Assembly: GCF_009928525.1 (NCBI RefSeq)
Contig: NZ_JAABOK010000003.1
Span: forward strand, 620,001 to 684,000
Source of the DNA: Chitinophaga solisilvae
GTDB taxonomy: Bacteria; Bacteroidota; Bacteroidia; Chitinophagales; Chitinophagaceae
DNA: 64,000 nucleotides
Reading direction: 5' to 3'
Below the pieces are notes generated by a model that was not told the origin of the DNA, made no database searches, and saw nothing but the letters and a program-made list of their open reading frames with translations. The position numbers and the translations under genes are program-made. Of this stretch, positions 8,848-16,891 are shown piece by piece (within the stretch, counting starts at the first letter, position 1; each line of letters begins with the position of its first letter).

Positions 8848-9936
8848 TTATTGGATTTTATTGTATTTCAACTCCATACCTGGTTTCAGCTGCAAAATAC
8901 CTGTTGTTATAACCGTATCGCCAGGTTTGAGACCGTTGGTAATCTGTACGTCGTTTTCGGTGCGGATGCCGGTTTCGACGATAACAAATTTTGCTTTGCC
9001 GCTGTCGGCGACAATCACTTTTTTATCGCGGGTACCGGGAATAACAGCCTGGGATGGGATCATGAGAGCATCCGGGAGGTCTTTCAGGGTGATGTTTACC
9101 TTGGCGAAGGAACCCGGAAAGAGGTGGCCGTTGTTGTTGGGTATGATGGCGCGGAGTTTCACGGTGCGGGTGGTGAGATCAATTTTCGGATCGATGGCAT
9201 AGATGCTTCCGGCATATTGATTTCTGTCGCCGGCCACGGTGAAGTTGACGTGGTCGCCGTTTTTGATGACGTTGCGGTATTTTTCTGCCACGGCGAAATC
9301 CATTTTCAGGGGATCGATCTGTTGCAGGGTGGTAATGATGGTGGCGGAGGAAACGATTGCGCCCTCGCTGACGTTGCGGAGGCCGAGCTTACCGCTGAAG
9401 GGCGCCCGGAGCGATGTTTTCTGCAACTGGGTGAGGGTATATTCTATATCGGCGCCGTATGCGCTGACCTGGTTGCGGGTAACGTCCACATCCTGGCGGC
9501 TGATACCATTTATTTTAAGGAGGTTTTCCTGGCGTTCCAGGGTTGTTCTGGCAAGCTGTTGCTGTAATTTCAGCTTTTCGAGCTGGGCACGGAGGTCTTC
9601 ATCATATAATTTGACGAGCAGATCGCCTTTTCTGACGTTGGTACCTTCTTTAAAGTAGAGCTGTATGATACGTCCGTTGATTTCCGGTTTTATTTCCACT
9701 TCCTCATTGCTTTGTAATGTCCCGCTCGCCTCTATGGCCTGTGCCAGCGCGCTGGTTTTTACAATCCATGCGTCGGTAACGGGCGCTTTGGCGGGGCCGG
9801 CTCCTTTGGCGGAGGCTCCTTGCTGCGCTTTGGCAGCCTGCTTGCTGCCGGCTATTTTTTTATAAACCAGAAAAATCACGATAGCAGCAGCCACCAATAT
9901 AATAATGGAGCGGACTGTTTTTTTGGTGTTGGACAT
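8848..9936 (-). CDS. RND efflux periplasmic adaptor subunit (MFP)
   Basis: A 362-residue membrane-fusion protein. One N-terminal membrane helix (residues about 10-27) anchors it, followed by an Ala/Lys-rich linker, a biotinyl-lipoyl-like half motif (VEIKPEINGRIIQLYFKEGT), a helical hairpin (LRAQLEKLKLQQQLARTTLE), the second lipoyl half (KTSLRAPFSGKLGLRNVSEG) and beta-barrel and membrane-proximal domains. It is the first gene of the efflux operon and should link the RND pump to TolC. Its promoter is probably in 9937-10085, where a TAAATTTG box and a perfect 13-bp palindrome are found on the upstream side. The stop codon lies 4 nt from palindrome copy 2. Confidence 0.93.
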   Translation of the reverse strand: MSNTKKTVRSIIILVAAAIVIFLVYKKIAGSKQAAKAQQGASAKGAGPAKAPVTDAWIVKTSALAQAIEASGTLQSNEEVEIKPEINGRIIQLYFKEGTNVRKGDLLVKLYDEDLRAQLEKLKLQQQLARTTLERQENLLKINGISRQDVDVTRNQVSAYGADIEYTLTQLQKTSLRAPFSGKLGLRNVSEGAIVSSATIITTLQQIDPLKMDFAVAEKYRNVIKNGDHVNFTVAGDRNQYAGSIYAIDPKIDLTTRTVKLRAIIPNNNGHLFPGSFAKVNITLKDLPDALMIPSQAVIPGTRDKKVIVADSGKAKFVIVETGIRTENDVQITNGLKPGDTVITTGILQLKPGMELKYNKIQ

Positions 9937-9993
9937 GTTTGTAGCTTTTGGCCTTTTATGCGTTTCTCTTTAATTGATAAATACCGGACACGT

Positions 9994-10006
9994 ATGTTTT
10001 AAACAT
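9994..10006. promoter_or_regulatory. Candidate operator palindrome upstream of efflux operon
   Basis: ATGTTTTAAACAT is a perfect inverted repeat (6-bp arms around one base) 58 nt upstream of the adaptor ATG and downstream of the candidate -7 box at 10075-10082. A second inverted repeat, CGTTTAC at 10012-10018 and GTAAACG at 10029-10035, follows. Their position fits a repressor site, but no regulator gene is adjacent, so the binding factor is unknown. Confidence 0.4.
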
Positions 10007-10074
10007 TCAAGCGTTTACAGATGTTGCAGTAAACGGTTTGTCTGCAGGAAACTGACTGTTTCTCATAAGCCGGA

Positions 10075-10082
10075 CAAATTTA
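10075..10082 (-). promoter_or_regulatory. Candidate -7 promoter box for efflux operon
   Basis: Read on the minus strand this is TAAATTTG, an exact match to the Bacteroidota TAnnTTTG -7 element. No TTG is seen at the expected -33 distance, so the call is tentative. It would give a leader of about 130 nt containing the palindromes at 9994-10035. Confidence 0.4.
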
Positions 10083-10514
10083 ATAAATGGGATGAGTGAA
10101 TGGGTGCGGCGACTGTTAAATAGCGTTAAGGCTTTAGATAAGTGGTGAAAAAGGCGGTTGAGTGGAGAATTTGAGGATTTGGGGATTTTTCGATTTATGG
10201 ATTTGAAATGAGCGGAGAACAGCAGCGGAGTGATGGATAGATTTTTTAGATGTACAGGGATAAACCAGGAAAATCAGACAAATTGACCGATTCTGTCATA
10301 TGTCGTCATTTTTGCTACCTGTCAGATCCGGACATTAAAAAATCCCAAAATCCATAAATTCCCTTCCCGGAGGTTGTAATTAACCCCCATAATGGACCCT
10401 TATTAGCGGGTGTCTTACATAAAATCTTTTATTAACAAAGTGATGAATATGTTGGCTGTATTGGGTTTGCGGAGATTGGCCGGAAGGAAGGAGGTTTAAA
10501 ATTCGGGCTATCTC
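10083..10514. other. Intergenic region between divergent efflux and acpP operons
   Basis: About 430 bases with no supported gene. It is AT-rich with short direct repeats of the type GGATTTGGGGATTTTT and GATTTATGGATTTG around 10170-10206. I see no tRNA, hairpin terminator or conserved RNA fold. Confidence 0.5.
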
Positions 10515-10543
10515 TTGGCAATTCAATAAAAATTATATTTTTG
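10515..10543 (+). promoter_or_regulatory. Promoter of acpP-fabF-rnc
   Basis: TTG at 10515-10517 and TATTTTTG at 10536-10543, separated by 18 nt, match the Bacteroidota -33/-7 promoter. The acpP ATG is 33 nt downstream. Confidence 0.7.
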
Positions 10544-10576
10544 CAGTCAAGTTTTAAACCAAAAACACTTAAAATT

Positions 10577-10813
10577 ATGTCAGACATTGCATCAAGAGTT
10601 AAAAAGATCATCATTGACAAATTGGGCGTTGACGAAGCCGAGGTAACTCCTGAAGCCTCCTTCACCAACGACTTAGGCGCTGACTCTTTGGATACGGTAG
10701 AACTGATTATGGAATTCGAAAAAGAATTCAACATCTCCATTCCTGACGAACAAGCTGAAACTATTACTACTGTTGGCCAGGCAGTTGCTTACCTGGAAGA
10801 ACATGTAAAATAA
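10577..10813 (+). CDS. acpP: Acyl carrier protein
   Basis: A 78-residue acidic carrier protein for fatty acid synthesis. The DSL motif is present as GADSLDT, and Ser37 is the site for the 4'-phosphopantetheine arm. ATG 10577 is chosen because the sequence from it matches the normal ACP length; the frame extends upstream to 10541, but that extension overlaps the promoter box. It heads the operon acpP-fabF-rnc, with 23 nt to fabF. The small size, charge and position directly before the condensing enzyme make the assignment secure. Confidence 0.97.
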   Translation: MSDIASRVKKIIIDKLGVDEAEVTPEASFTNDLGADSLDTVELIMEFEKEFNISIPDEQAETITTVGQAVAYLEEHVK

Positions 10814-10836
10814 TCCTACTAATCAGAATTGTTTTA

Positions 10837-12090
10837 ATGCAACCAAGACGAGTTGTCGTTACAGGTTTAGGCGCTCTTACACCGCTCGGCAATTCCGTGG
10901 CCGATTCCTGGCACGGATTGACGAACGGTGTATCCGGCGCGGATTTTATCCGTCAATTTGACGCTTCCAAGTTCAAAACCCGTTTTGCTTGTGAACTGAA
11001 GAATTTTGATCCTACTAACTACCTGGATAAGAAGGAGGCCCGCAAGATGGACCCCTTTACACAAACTGCGGTAATAGCCGCTGATCAGGCGATACTGGAC
11101 GCCAATATTAACAAGGACAAGATCAATGCTGATCGTGTAGGCGTAATATGGGGCACCGGTGTGGGTGGTATGATCAACTTCAGCCAGGAGCTGAAAGAAT
11201 TCCATACAGGCGACGGCACTCCCCGCTTCAGCCCGTTCCTCATCACCAGGCTTATTCTCGATATCGCTGCCGGATATATCTCTATCCGCCACGGCTTCAG
11301 AGGGCCTAATTTTTCTGTTGTATCTGCCTGCGCATCCGCTACCAATGCTATCATTGAGGCGATGTACAGTATCCGTTACGGAAAAACGGATATGGTTGTT
11401 ACCGGTGGTTCAGAAAATGTGATCAATGAGCCTTGCGTGGGTGGCTTCAACGCCATGAAAGCATTATCAGAAAGAAATGATGATCCCAAAACCGCTTCCC
11501 GTCCATTTGACCTGGACCGCGACGGCTTTGTGATGGGTGAAGGCGCCGGAGCACTGGTGCTGGAATCCCTGGATCATGCGATGGAAAGAGGTGCTAAAAT
11601 TTATGCAGAGCTGGCCGGCGGAGGCGCTACCGCTGATGCGCATCACATCACCGCCCCTCATCCGGAAGGATTGGGTGCTATGAATGTAATGAAGCAGGCG
11701 CTGGCAGATTCCGGTTTACAGGCGAATGATATTGATTACATCAACGTTCACGGTACTTCCACCCCGCTGGGAGATATCGCCGAAGTAAAAGCTATCCAGA
11801 AAGTATTTGGTGAGCACGCTTATAATCTGAATATCAGCTCCACCAAATCCATGACCGGACACTTACTGGGCGCCGCCGGGGCAGTTGAGTCAATAGCCGT
11901 AATCATGTCTATCATCGACGGCATTGTTCCTCCTACCATTAACCACTTTACCGACGACCCTCAGCTGGACCCGAAATTAAATTTTACCTTTAACACCGCA
12001 CAACATAGAGAAGTAAGAGCTGCATTATCCAATACCTTCGGGTTTGGCGGACATAATGCCTCTGTGATTTTCAAAAAATTTGTTCCTTGA
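10837..12090 (+). CDS. fabF: Beta-ketoacyl-ACP synthase II
   Basis: A 417-residue condensing enzyme that extends acyl chains on ACP with malonyl-ACP. The thiolase-fold catalytic triad is complete: Cys165 in VVSACASATN, His305 in INVHGTSTPLGD and His342 in SMTGHLLGAAGA. Length equals that of FabF-type KAS II. It lies 23 nt after acpP, the most common arrangement in bacteria. Its last 11 bases overlap the possible TTG start of rnc, suggesting coupled translation. Expression should follow the acpP promoter. Confidence 0.97.
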   Translation: MQPRRVVVTGLGALTPLGNSVADSWHGLTNGVSGADFIRQFDASKFKTRFACELKNFDPTNYLDKKEARKMDPFTQTAVIAADQAILDANINKDKINADRVGVIWGTGVGGMINFSQELKEFHTGDGTPRFSPFLITRLILDIAAGYISIRHGFRGPNFSVVSACASATNAIIEAMYSIRYGKTDMVVTGGSENVINEPCVGGFNAMKALSERNDDPKTASRPFDLDRDGFVMGEGAGALVLESLDHAMERGAKIYAELAGGGATADAHHITAPHPEGLGAMNVMKQALADSGLQANDIDYINVHGTSTPLGDIAEVKAIQKVFGEHAYNLNISSTKSMTGHLLGAAGAVESIAVIMSIIDGIVPPTINHFTDDPQLDPKLNFTFNTAQHREVRAALSNTFGFGGHNASVIFKKFVP

Positions 12091-12820
12091 TCTTGATTGT
12101 GTGAAATTATTACCAGGCTTTTTATATCGACTATTATCCAGGAAAAGGCACTTGTACAAAGAGCTTCACAGCTTGCTGGGTTTCCCGCCGGGAAATTTTG
12201 CGCTCTATGAGATTGCCCTGAGCCACCGTTCCAGCAAAGAGAAATTCCTCGAAAGCAACGAACGGCTGGAATACCTTGGTGACGCCATACTCGGCGCCAT
12301 AGTGGGAGACTATCTCTTTAAAAAATACCCTTACAAAACTGAAGGCTATTTAACAGAGATGCGCTCAAAAATCGTTAACCGCCAGCAGCTCAACGATATT
12401 GCGATTAAAATGGGCCTGAGGAAACTCACCATCTACGATAAATACAACAGCTTTCTCAAAATCAGCCAGATCTTCGGTAATACCCTCGAAGCCCTGGTAG
12501 GTGCTGTATACCTCGATCGCGGCTATAATAAAACCCAGCAGTTCGTTCACAAACGTATCCTCATGCCATACATCGATATGGAGATGCTGGAAAGCGTGGA
12601 AATGAACCATAAAAACAAACTTTACGGCTGGGCCAACAAAAACGGCAAAGTCCTGGAGTTCGAACTCCTGGAAGAACAAATGGACAACGGCCGCCGCATA
12701 TTTACTGTGGGAGCCGTTGTTGATGGGGAACTCATATGTACCGGTAAGGCATTCAATAAAAAAGATGCCAGCCAGATTGCTGCCCAGCAGGCAATTCAGC
12801 AACTCGGACTTACTGACTAA
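12080..12820 (+). CDS. rnc: Ribonuclease III
   Basis: A double-strand-specific endoribonuclease that processes rRNA precursors and structured mRNAs. The signature ERLEYLGDAILGAIVGDYLF carries the metal-binding acidic residues, FGNTLEALVGAVYLD is the second conserved block, and a double-stranded RNA-binding domain occupies the last 70 or so residues (KNKLYGWANKNGKVLEFELL, then KKDASQIAAQQAIQQLG). Total 246 residues if the TTG at 12080 is used; a GTG at 12101 is an alternative, and there is no ATG before the domain. The start overlaps fabF by 11 bases. The 3' end overlaps the convergent GyrI-like gene by 11 bases. Given the many long palindromes at transcript ends in this window, RNase III is a natural candidate to cut them, but that is inference. 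Confidence 0.95.
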   Translation: MFLDLDCVKLLPGFLYRLLSRKRHLYKELHSLLGFPPGNFALYEIALSHRSSKEKFLESNERLEYLGDAILGAIVGDYLFKKYPYKTEGYLTEMRSKIVNRQQLNDIAIKMGLRKLTIYDKYNSFLKISQIFGNTLEALVGAVYLDRGYNKTQQFVHKRILMPYIDMEMLESVEMNHKNKLYGWANKNGKVLEFELLEEQMDNGRRIFTVGAVVDGELICTGKAFNKKDASQIAAQQAIQQLGLTD

Positions 12821-13424
12821 CCGCCTTCACCGGATGCCGCAATATCGTTTTTAACTTCTCCTGCTCCGTTTTTCTGAAATCAGACAGATATATTTCATGA
12901 TGCCGGCCGTTCCAGGTCAGCCCCTTACTATGCATGAAATCATCCATTTTTTTCAATGACGCCGGCTCCGTGCTGAAAGGGCCTACATGCAGCAACTGCA
13001 GACTGCTCCCCTCTTCTATCGTTTTTAAATCTACCTGCCTGAAAAGGGTTGATTTCTTTTTCTTCTCCGCCGTAGATACCGCCGCTGTGAAATGTTGTGT
13101 GGTAACATAGTCCGGCATACGGATAGCCAGCTCATACCGCCATTCTTCCCGCGGAATAGTCAGCGGATCCTGCGTGGTATCTTCTACCCACCAGAAACCT
13201 TCCAGCTTGCTTACCGTGAAATCACGTGTTTCAGCTTTGCATAGAAATTTGATCCCGTAAGCTACCCCGTAAAGTGCGGCAACATTTTCAGCAAAGGCTT
13301 CCCCGTTGGGGTCGCCCTTCCCCTGAATAGTAAGAAACAGCCCCTTACCGATTTCCACTACCTGTGGCTCAATGGTAGCTGAATAATAGCTTTTGAATGC
13401 TTTGGTTAAATCCAGTTTAGTCAT
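12810..13424 (-). CDS. GyrI-like small-molecule-binding domain protein
   Basis: A 204-residue soluble protein resembling the GyrI/SbmC-type effector-binding fold (YSATIEPQVVEIGKGLFLTI at the start, then a Gly-rich binding region and LQLLHVGPFSTEPASLKKM near residue 150). Such proteins bind hydrophobic small molecules, sometimes as stand-alone domains. I choose ATG 13424; the frame continues to ATG 13499, which would add 25 residues with a hydrophobic stretch that does not look like a real signal peptide. It is the last gene of a minus-strand group with a DJ-1/GyrI fusion and a WYL regulator. Its stop overlaps rnc by 11 bases. Ligand unknown. Confidence 0.8.
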   Translation of the reverse strand: MTKLDLTKAFKSYYSATIEPQVVEIGKGLFLTIQGKGDPNGEAFAENVAALYGVAYGIKFLCKAETRDFTVSKLEGFWWVEDTTQDPLTIPREEWRYELAIRMPDYVTTQHFTAAVSTAEKKKKSTLFRQVDLKTIEEGSSLQLLHVGPFSTEPASLKKMDDFMHSKGLTWNGRHHEIYLSDFRKTEQEKLKTILRHPVKAVSQ

Positions 13425-13501
13425 ATCCGTTAGTGTTATTTCGTGATCAATAAGAAACCCCAGGACAAGTAGCCATCCCAGGGTAATATTGTGTTTCATT
13501 G

Positions 13502-14539
13502 TTAAGATTTTTTTATACCGATTTGAATATTGGTCATGTTTTGCGCCGGATGCTCAAAATCATATCGCAGGTACTGCTCGCGGTTAAGGCCGGTCATTTC
13601 CAGTCCCAGCGCCTGTATGCCTGATATCAGCTGGCCGTAGGTTTCCCCGAGCCTGCTCCACTCGCCGGTATGCTGTGTGCTGACGCAATCGAACACCGGC
13701 AATACTTCGCAGGTATAAGGAGCTGGTACTGCTTTTACGGCGGTTACCGGAACACCTATTTTCAGGGTGAACTCCTTATCAGGTGTGCCGTCAAAGCCCT
13801 CGTAATGCCATTCTACGCCGCCGGATATTTCCAGATCCGCCGCTATGGCCTGCTGGTAAATCTCCCTGGCCACTACGCGTACGAGGGACAACAGTTCCTG
13901 CATAGTGATCCGGTAAGTACGGTAAAAGAAAGGATAGGATGGTACAGCGCCGATTTCAGGACCTGTGCCTGTCATCAGAAAAAACTGTAGCCAGAAACTG
14001 AGCTGTTCATTTTTCAGCAAATCGAAATACTGGTAGATTTCATGGGCAAACGCCACCATGGCGGTACCGCTGGCAGTAATAATATTATTGCCGGTGGCAG
14101 CGGGCGTCTGCTGGTAATGATTGCTACCCTTATAGGCCGGCGCCATCATTTTAAGTACTTCCGGATGGTTGCCGGTATGTGTAACATGATCAAGGATACC
14201 CTGCTGTGCAATCAGGGCGGTAGCGTCACAAATGGCTGCCAGCGCCTTATTCTCTGCCAGCTGCTGCCGGATCAGCGGTAGTATGGCCTGGTTAACTTCT
14301 TCCAGGATAGTACCTCCGCCAGGGATCAGCAACAGGTCAATATCCGCTTCCATAGCCTGCGCCAGGCTCTGCTGCGGCTGTACCGTAATATTGCCGCCGG
14401 AAGTGACAGCCCTGCCATCCAGGGAAAAGGTGATAACCTTTACATCAGTGAAGGAATGAAGCCCGTAAACAGTCAGCGCCGGTTCCCAGTCAGCATAGCC
14501 ATCGTACACAAATACATAACAGCTGCGAAGTGATTTCAT
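13502..14539 (-). CDS. DJ-1/PfpI domain fused to GyrI-like domain
   Basis: 345 residues in two parts. The first 190 or so are a DJ-1/PfpI glutamine-amidotransferase-like domain: Glu19 in DGYADWEPAL and the nucleophile elbow with Cys104 in AAICDATALI, as in DJ-1 family members. The last 150 are a GyrI/AraC effector-binding-like domain (WHYEGFDGTPDKEFTLKIGV, then EWSRLGETYGQLISGIQALG). The fusion of a potentially reactive-carbonyl or amidase domain with a small-molecule-binding domain is uncommon. A stand-alone GyrI-like gene follows 77 nt downstream and a WYL regulator gene lies upstream on the same strand. The domains are visible; the activity is inference. Confidence 0.82.
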   Translation of the reverse strand: MKSLRSCYVFVYDGYADWEPALTVYGLHSFTDVKVITFSLDGRAVTSGGNITVQPQQSLAQAMEADIDLLLIPGGGTILEEVNQAILPLIRQQLAENKALAAICDATALIAQQGILDHVTHTGNHPEVLKMMAPAYKGSNHYQQTPAATGNNIITASGTAMVAFAHEIYQYFDLLKNEQLSFWLQFFLMTGTGPEIGAVPSYPFFYRTYRITMQELLSLVRVVAREIYQQAIAADLEISGGVEWHYEGFDGTPDKEFTLKIGVPVTAVKAVPAPYTCEVLPVFDCVSTQHTGEWSRLGETYGQLISGIQALGLEMTGLNREQYLRYDFEHPAQNMTNIQIGIKKS

Positions 14540-14625
14540 ATTGCTTTGATTTTATTGACAATACAAAGCAACAACGGGCAAGTGACAACCTTATGTCAGC
14601 AGTAAAACGGGCATCAGAAAAAAAA

Positions 14626-15585
14626 TCAGAGATAGTGATTTTGCAGGTCAGCGATATGGTCGCGCATGACCTGACGCAGGGATTCCGGCTCCAGTATATC
14701 CACGCGGGAACCGAACATGGTCAGCCATCTGGCCATCTGGTTCAGGTAAGGCTGCAGGAAAGTCAGCTCCACCCTGTCGCCCTTTACGGTTTCGTCCATC
14801 AGTCCGAAATAATATTTCTGGTCCCTTACATACCGCATGAGGTCCTTATCCAGGGAGATTTTTATTAAAATAGGATCATCAGGGGAATGCTGCTTTTTCT
14901 GCTTCAGGTATTCTTGTAAAGACAGGCGGTTGTCTTTTTTATAATAGGTAGAAGTAACAGAGAGTTTACGGATACGGTCTATGCGAAAGTCACGGTACCC
15001 CTGCCTCAGCCGGCACCACGCAATCAGATGCCATTTGTTGGCGCTATGGAAAATGCCGATCGGCTCTACCTCCCGGCGGGTAGCCACTTCTTCCTGGAAG
15101 GAAAAGTATTCCATGCTGATAACCTGGTGCAGGCCCAGCGCCTGTTGTATATCTGACATGAATTTATTGGGGAAGCCTTCCTCTTCGGTAGGTATACCGT
15201 TGCTGATAACGGCAATATTTTCTTCCAGCGATTCCAGGTAATCTTTTTCACTCCCCCGCAGTACGGACCTGATTTTTTCCATGGCGAGGCCGAACTGCTT
15301 CCGGTTGGAATGGTCGCTGAAGCGTTCCATCAGCTTTTCGCCTGTAAGCAGGGCGGCAGCCTCTTCTTTGGAGAACATGACCGGCGGCAGGTGATACCCG
15401 TCCACGATATAGTAGCCGGTACCGGCTTCCGCTCCGATAGGCACACCAGCCTCCTGTAAGGCTTTCACATCTCTGTAAACAGTTCTCAGACTGATATTGA
15501 AACGGTCAGCAATTTCTGCCGCCTTCACAATTTTTTTTCCCTGTAACTGGATAAGGATGGCAGTAAGCCGGTCGATACGGTTCAT
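14626..15585 (-). CDS. YafY-type HTH/WYL transcriptional regulator
   Basis: A 319-residue one-component regulator. Residues 1-55 form a winged helix-turn-helix (AAEIADRFNISLRTVYRDVK), and the WYL domain follows in the middle (PIGIFHSANKWHLIAWCRLR, then FRIDRIRKLSVT), with a C-terminal extension. WYL domains sense small ligands or nucleic acids. It lies 86 nt upstream of the DJ-1/GyrI gene on the same strand and probably controls that group and itself. I see no clear promoter box upstream of ATG 15585. Confidence 0.9.
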   Translation of the reverse strand: MNRIDRLTAILIQLQGKKIVKAAEIADRFNISLRTVYRDVKALQEAGVPIGAEAGTGYYIVDGYHLPPVMFSKEEAAALLTGEKLMERFSDHSNRKQFGLAMEKIRSVLRGSEKDYLESLEENIAVISNGIPTEEEGFPNKFMSDIQQALGLHQVISMEYFSFQEEVATRREVEPIGIFHSANKWHLIAWCRLRQGYRDFRIDRIRKLSVTSTYYKKDNRLSLQEYLKQKKQHSPDDPILIKISLDKDLMRYVRDQKYYFGLMDETVKGDRVELTFLQPYLNQMARWLTMFGSRVDILEPESLRQVMRDHIADLQNHYL

Positions 15586-15792
15586 GCAGCTATAGATTCA
15601 GGCTGCTAATTTCGGTTGCCTGAAATTATTTTTCACTTTTTTTTTCGTGGTCATTAAACTTTCCCGATAATTCGCCGTCTTTAATACATAACACGTCTCC
15701 GTTTTTGTGTTAAGAGTTGATTATGAGAGAATAGTATTTCAGGAGATGTCTTCAACACGATGCTACAGTACAGAATATAGGTTAAATGGTAA

Positions 15793-15826
15793 GCCCCTGC
15801 AATTTCTTGCGGGGGCCTGTTTTTTA
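15793..15826 (+). terminator. Plus-strand intrinsic terminator without a plus-strand gene
   Basis: GCCCCTGCAA at 15793-15802 pairs with TTGCGGGGGC at 15807-15816 (one G-U pair) around a TTTC loop and is followed by CTGTTTTTTAT. The T-run is only on the plus-strand side, while both flanking genes (WYL regulator and cydB) are on the minus strand. It may end an unannotated small RNA starting somewhere in 15600-15750. Confidence 0.6.
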
Positions 15827-15845
15827 TGGCAATATTCAAAAAATA

Positions 15846-16880
15846 CTAGTAGCTCATCTCTCCCAGCTTCACCTTTCCCCTGAATGTCCAGAAAACAAAT
15901 ATACTGTAGCCAATTACCAGCGGCGTACCAATGGCTGCAATCAGCAGCATGATTTTCAATGACTTTACTGAAGAGGCAGCCTGATAGATACTGATGCTGT
16001 AAGCCGGGTCAGTAGTGGAAATCACAATATTCGGATATAACCCCACAGCAAACAGAATCAGCAGGCAGGACATAATAATACAGGAATAGGCAAAGGCGGT
16101 GTAATATTTCCTGCTGTCGATATTTCTTTTGATATTCAGTAATATGAGTACCGCAATCATCGGTACAATAAATAATTCAGGATGATTTTTAAACTGATGC
16201 GTCATATGCGGCACATAAATCAGTGTAGCCATAGACGTTAGTATGAAGCAGAGAATAAAGAATTTACTGCAGTTGTTGACCAGGATGGTGAGTTTGGCGT
16301 ACAGCCTGTTTTCTGTTTTCATCACCAGGTAAATACTGCCGTGCAGCATAAACAATGACAGCGTAGTAAAGGAAATCAGTATGGCATAAGGGTTAAAGAA
16401 AGTAAGCAGGCTGCCGGTGAACTCATGCTCCCTGTTAATGGGCAGGCCATGAATGAGATTGCCCAGTACCAGCCCCAGCAGCAGGGTGATAGCGGTGCTG
16501 GACACGCAGTAGCTGATGTCCCACATTTGCCGCCACCATTTCCAGGGCTCCTTGCTTCTGAACTCAATAGAGATAGCACGGAAGATGAGCGCTACCAGGA
16601 AGAGCATGAAAGGAATATAAAAGGTAGAGAAAATAACGCCATACACCAACGGAAAGCCCGCAAACAGGGCGCCGCCGGCAATCACCAGCCATACTTCATT
16701 GCCGTCCCACACAGGGCCTATCGCATTCAGCGCCAGCCGCCGGCTCTCTTCCTTGTTAAAAAACAGGTGCAGGGAACCTGCGCCGAGGTCAAAACCATCC
16801 AGCACGCCATAACCGGTGATCAATCCGCCAATCACTAAAAACCACCAGGTGGGCAGGTCCAGTCCGAGTATTGTTTCCAT
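15846..16880 (-). CDS. cydB: Cytochrome bd oxidase subunit II
   Basis: A 344-residue integral membrane subunit of the bd-type quinol oxidase. The N-terminal motif LDLPTWWFLVIGGLITGYGV, followed by LDGFDLGAG and the GPVWDGNEVWLVIAGG segment, is diagnostic for CydB. About eight to nine hydrophobic helices follow. It starts 11 nt after the cydA stop, so the two are one operon. The complex reduces oxygen with quinol at low oxygen tension and contributes to proton motive force without pumping. No cydX or cydDC is seen in the window. Confidence 0.96.
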   Translation of the reverse strand: METILGLDLPTWWFLVIGGLITGYGVLDGFDLGAGSLHLFFNKEESRRLALNAIGPVWDGNEVWLVIAGGALFAGFPLVYGVIFSTFYIPFMLFLVALIFRAISIEFRSKEPWKWWRQMWDISYCVSSTAITLLLGLVLGNLIHGLPINREHEFTGSLLTFFNPYAILISFTTLSLFMLHGSIYLVMKTENRLYAKLTILVNNCSKFFILCFILTSMATLIYVPHMTHQFKNHPELFIVPMIAVLILLNIKRNIDSRKYYTAFAYSCIIMSCLLILFAVGLYPNIVISTTDPAYSISIYQAASSVKSLKIMLLIAAIGTPLVIGYSIFVFWTFRGKVKLGEMSY

Positions 16881-16891
16881 ACAGTTATGTT

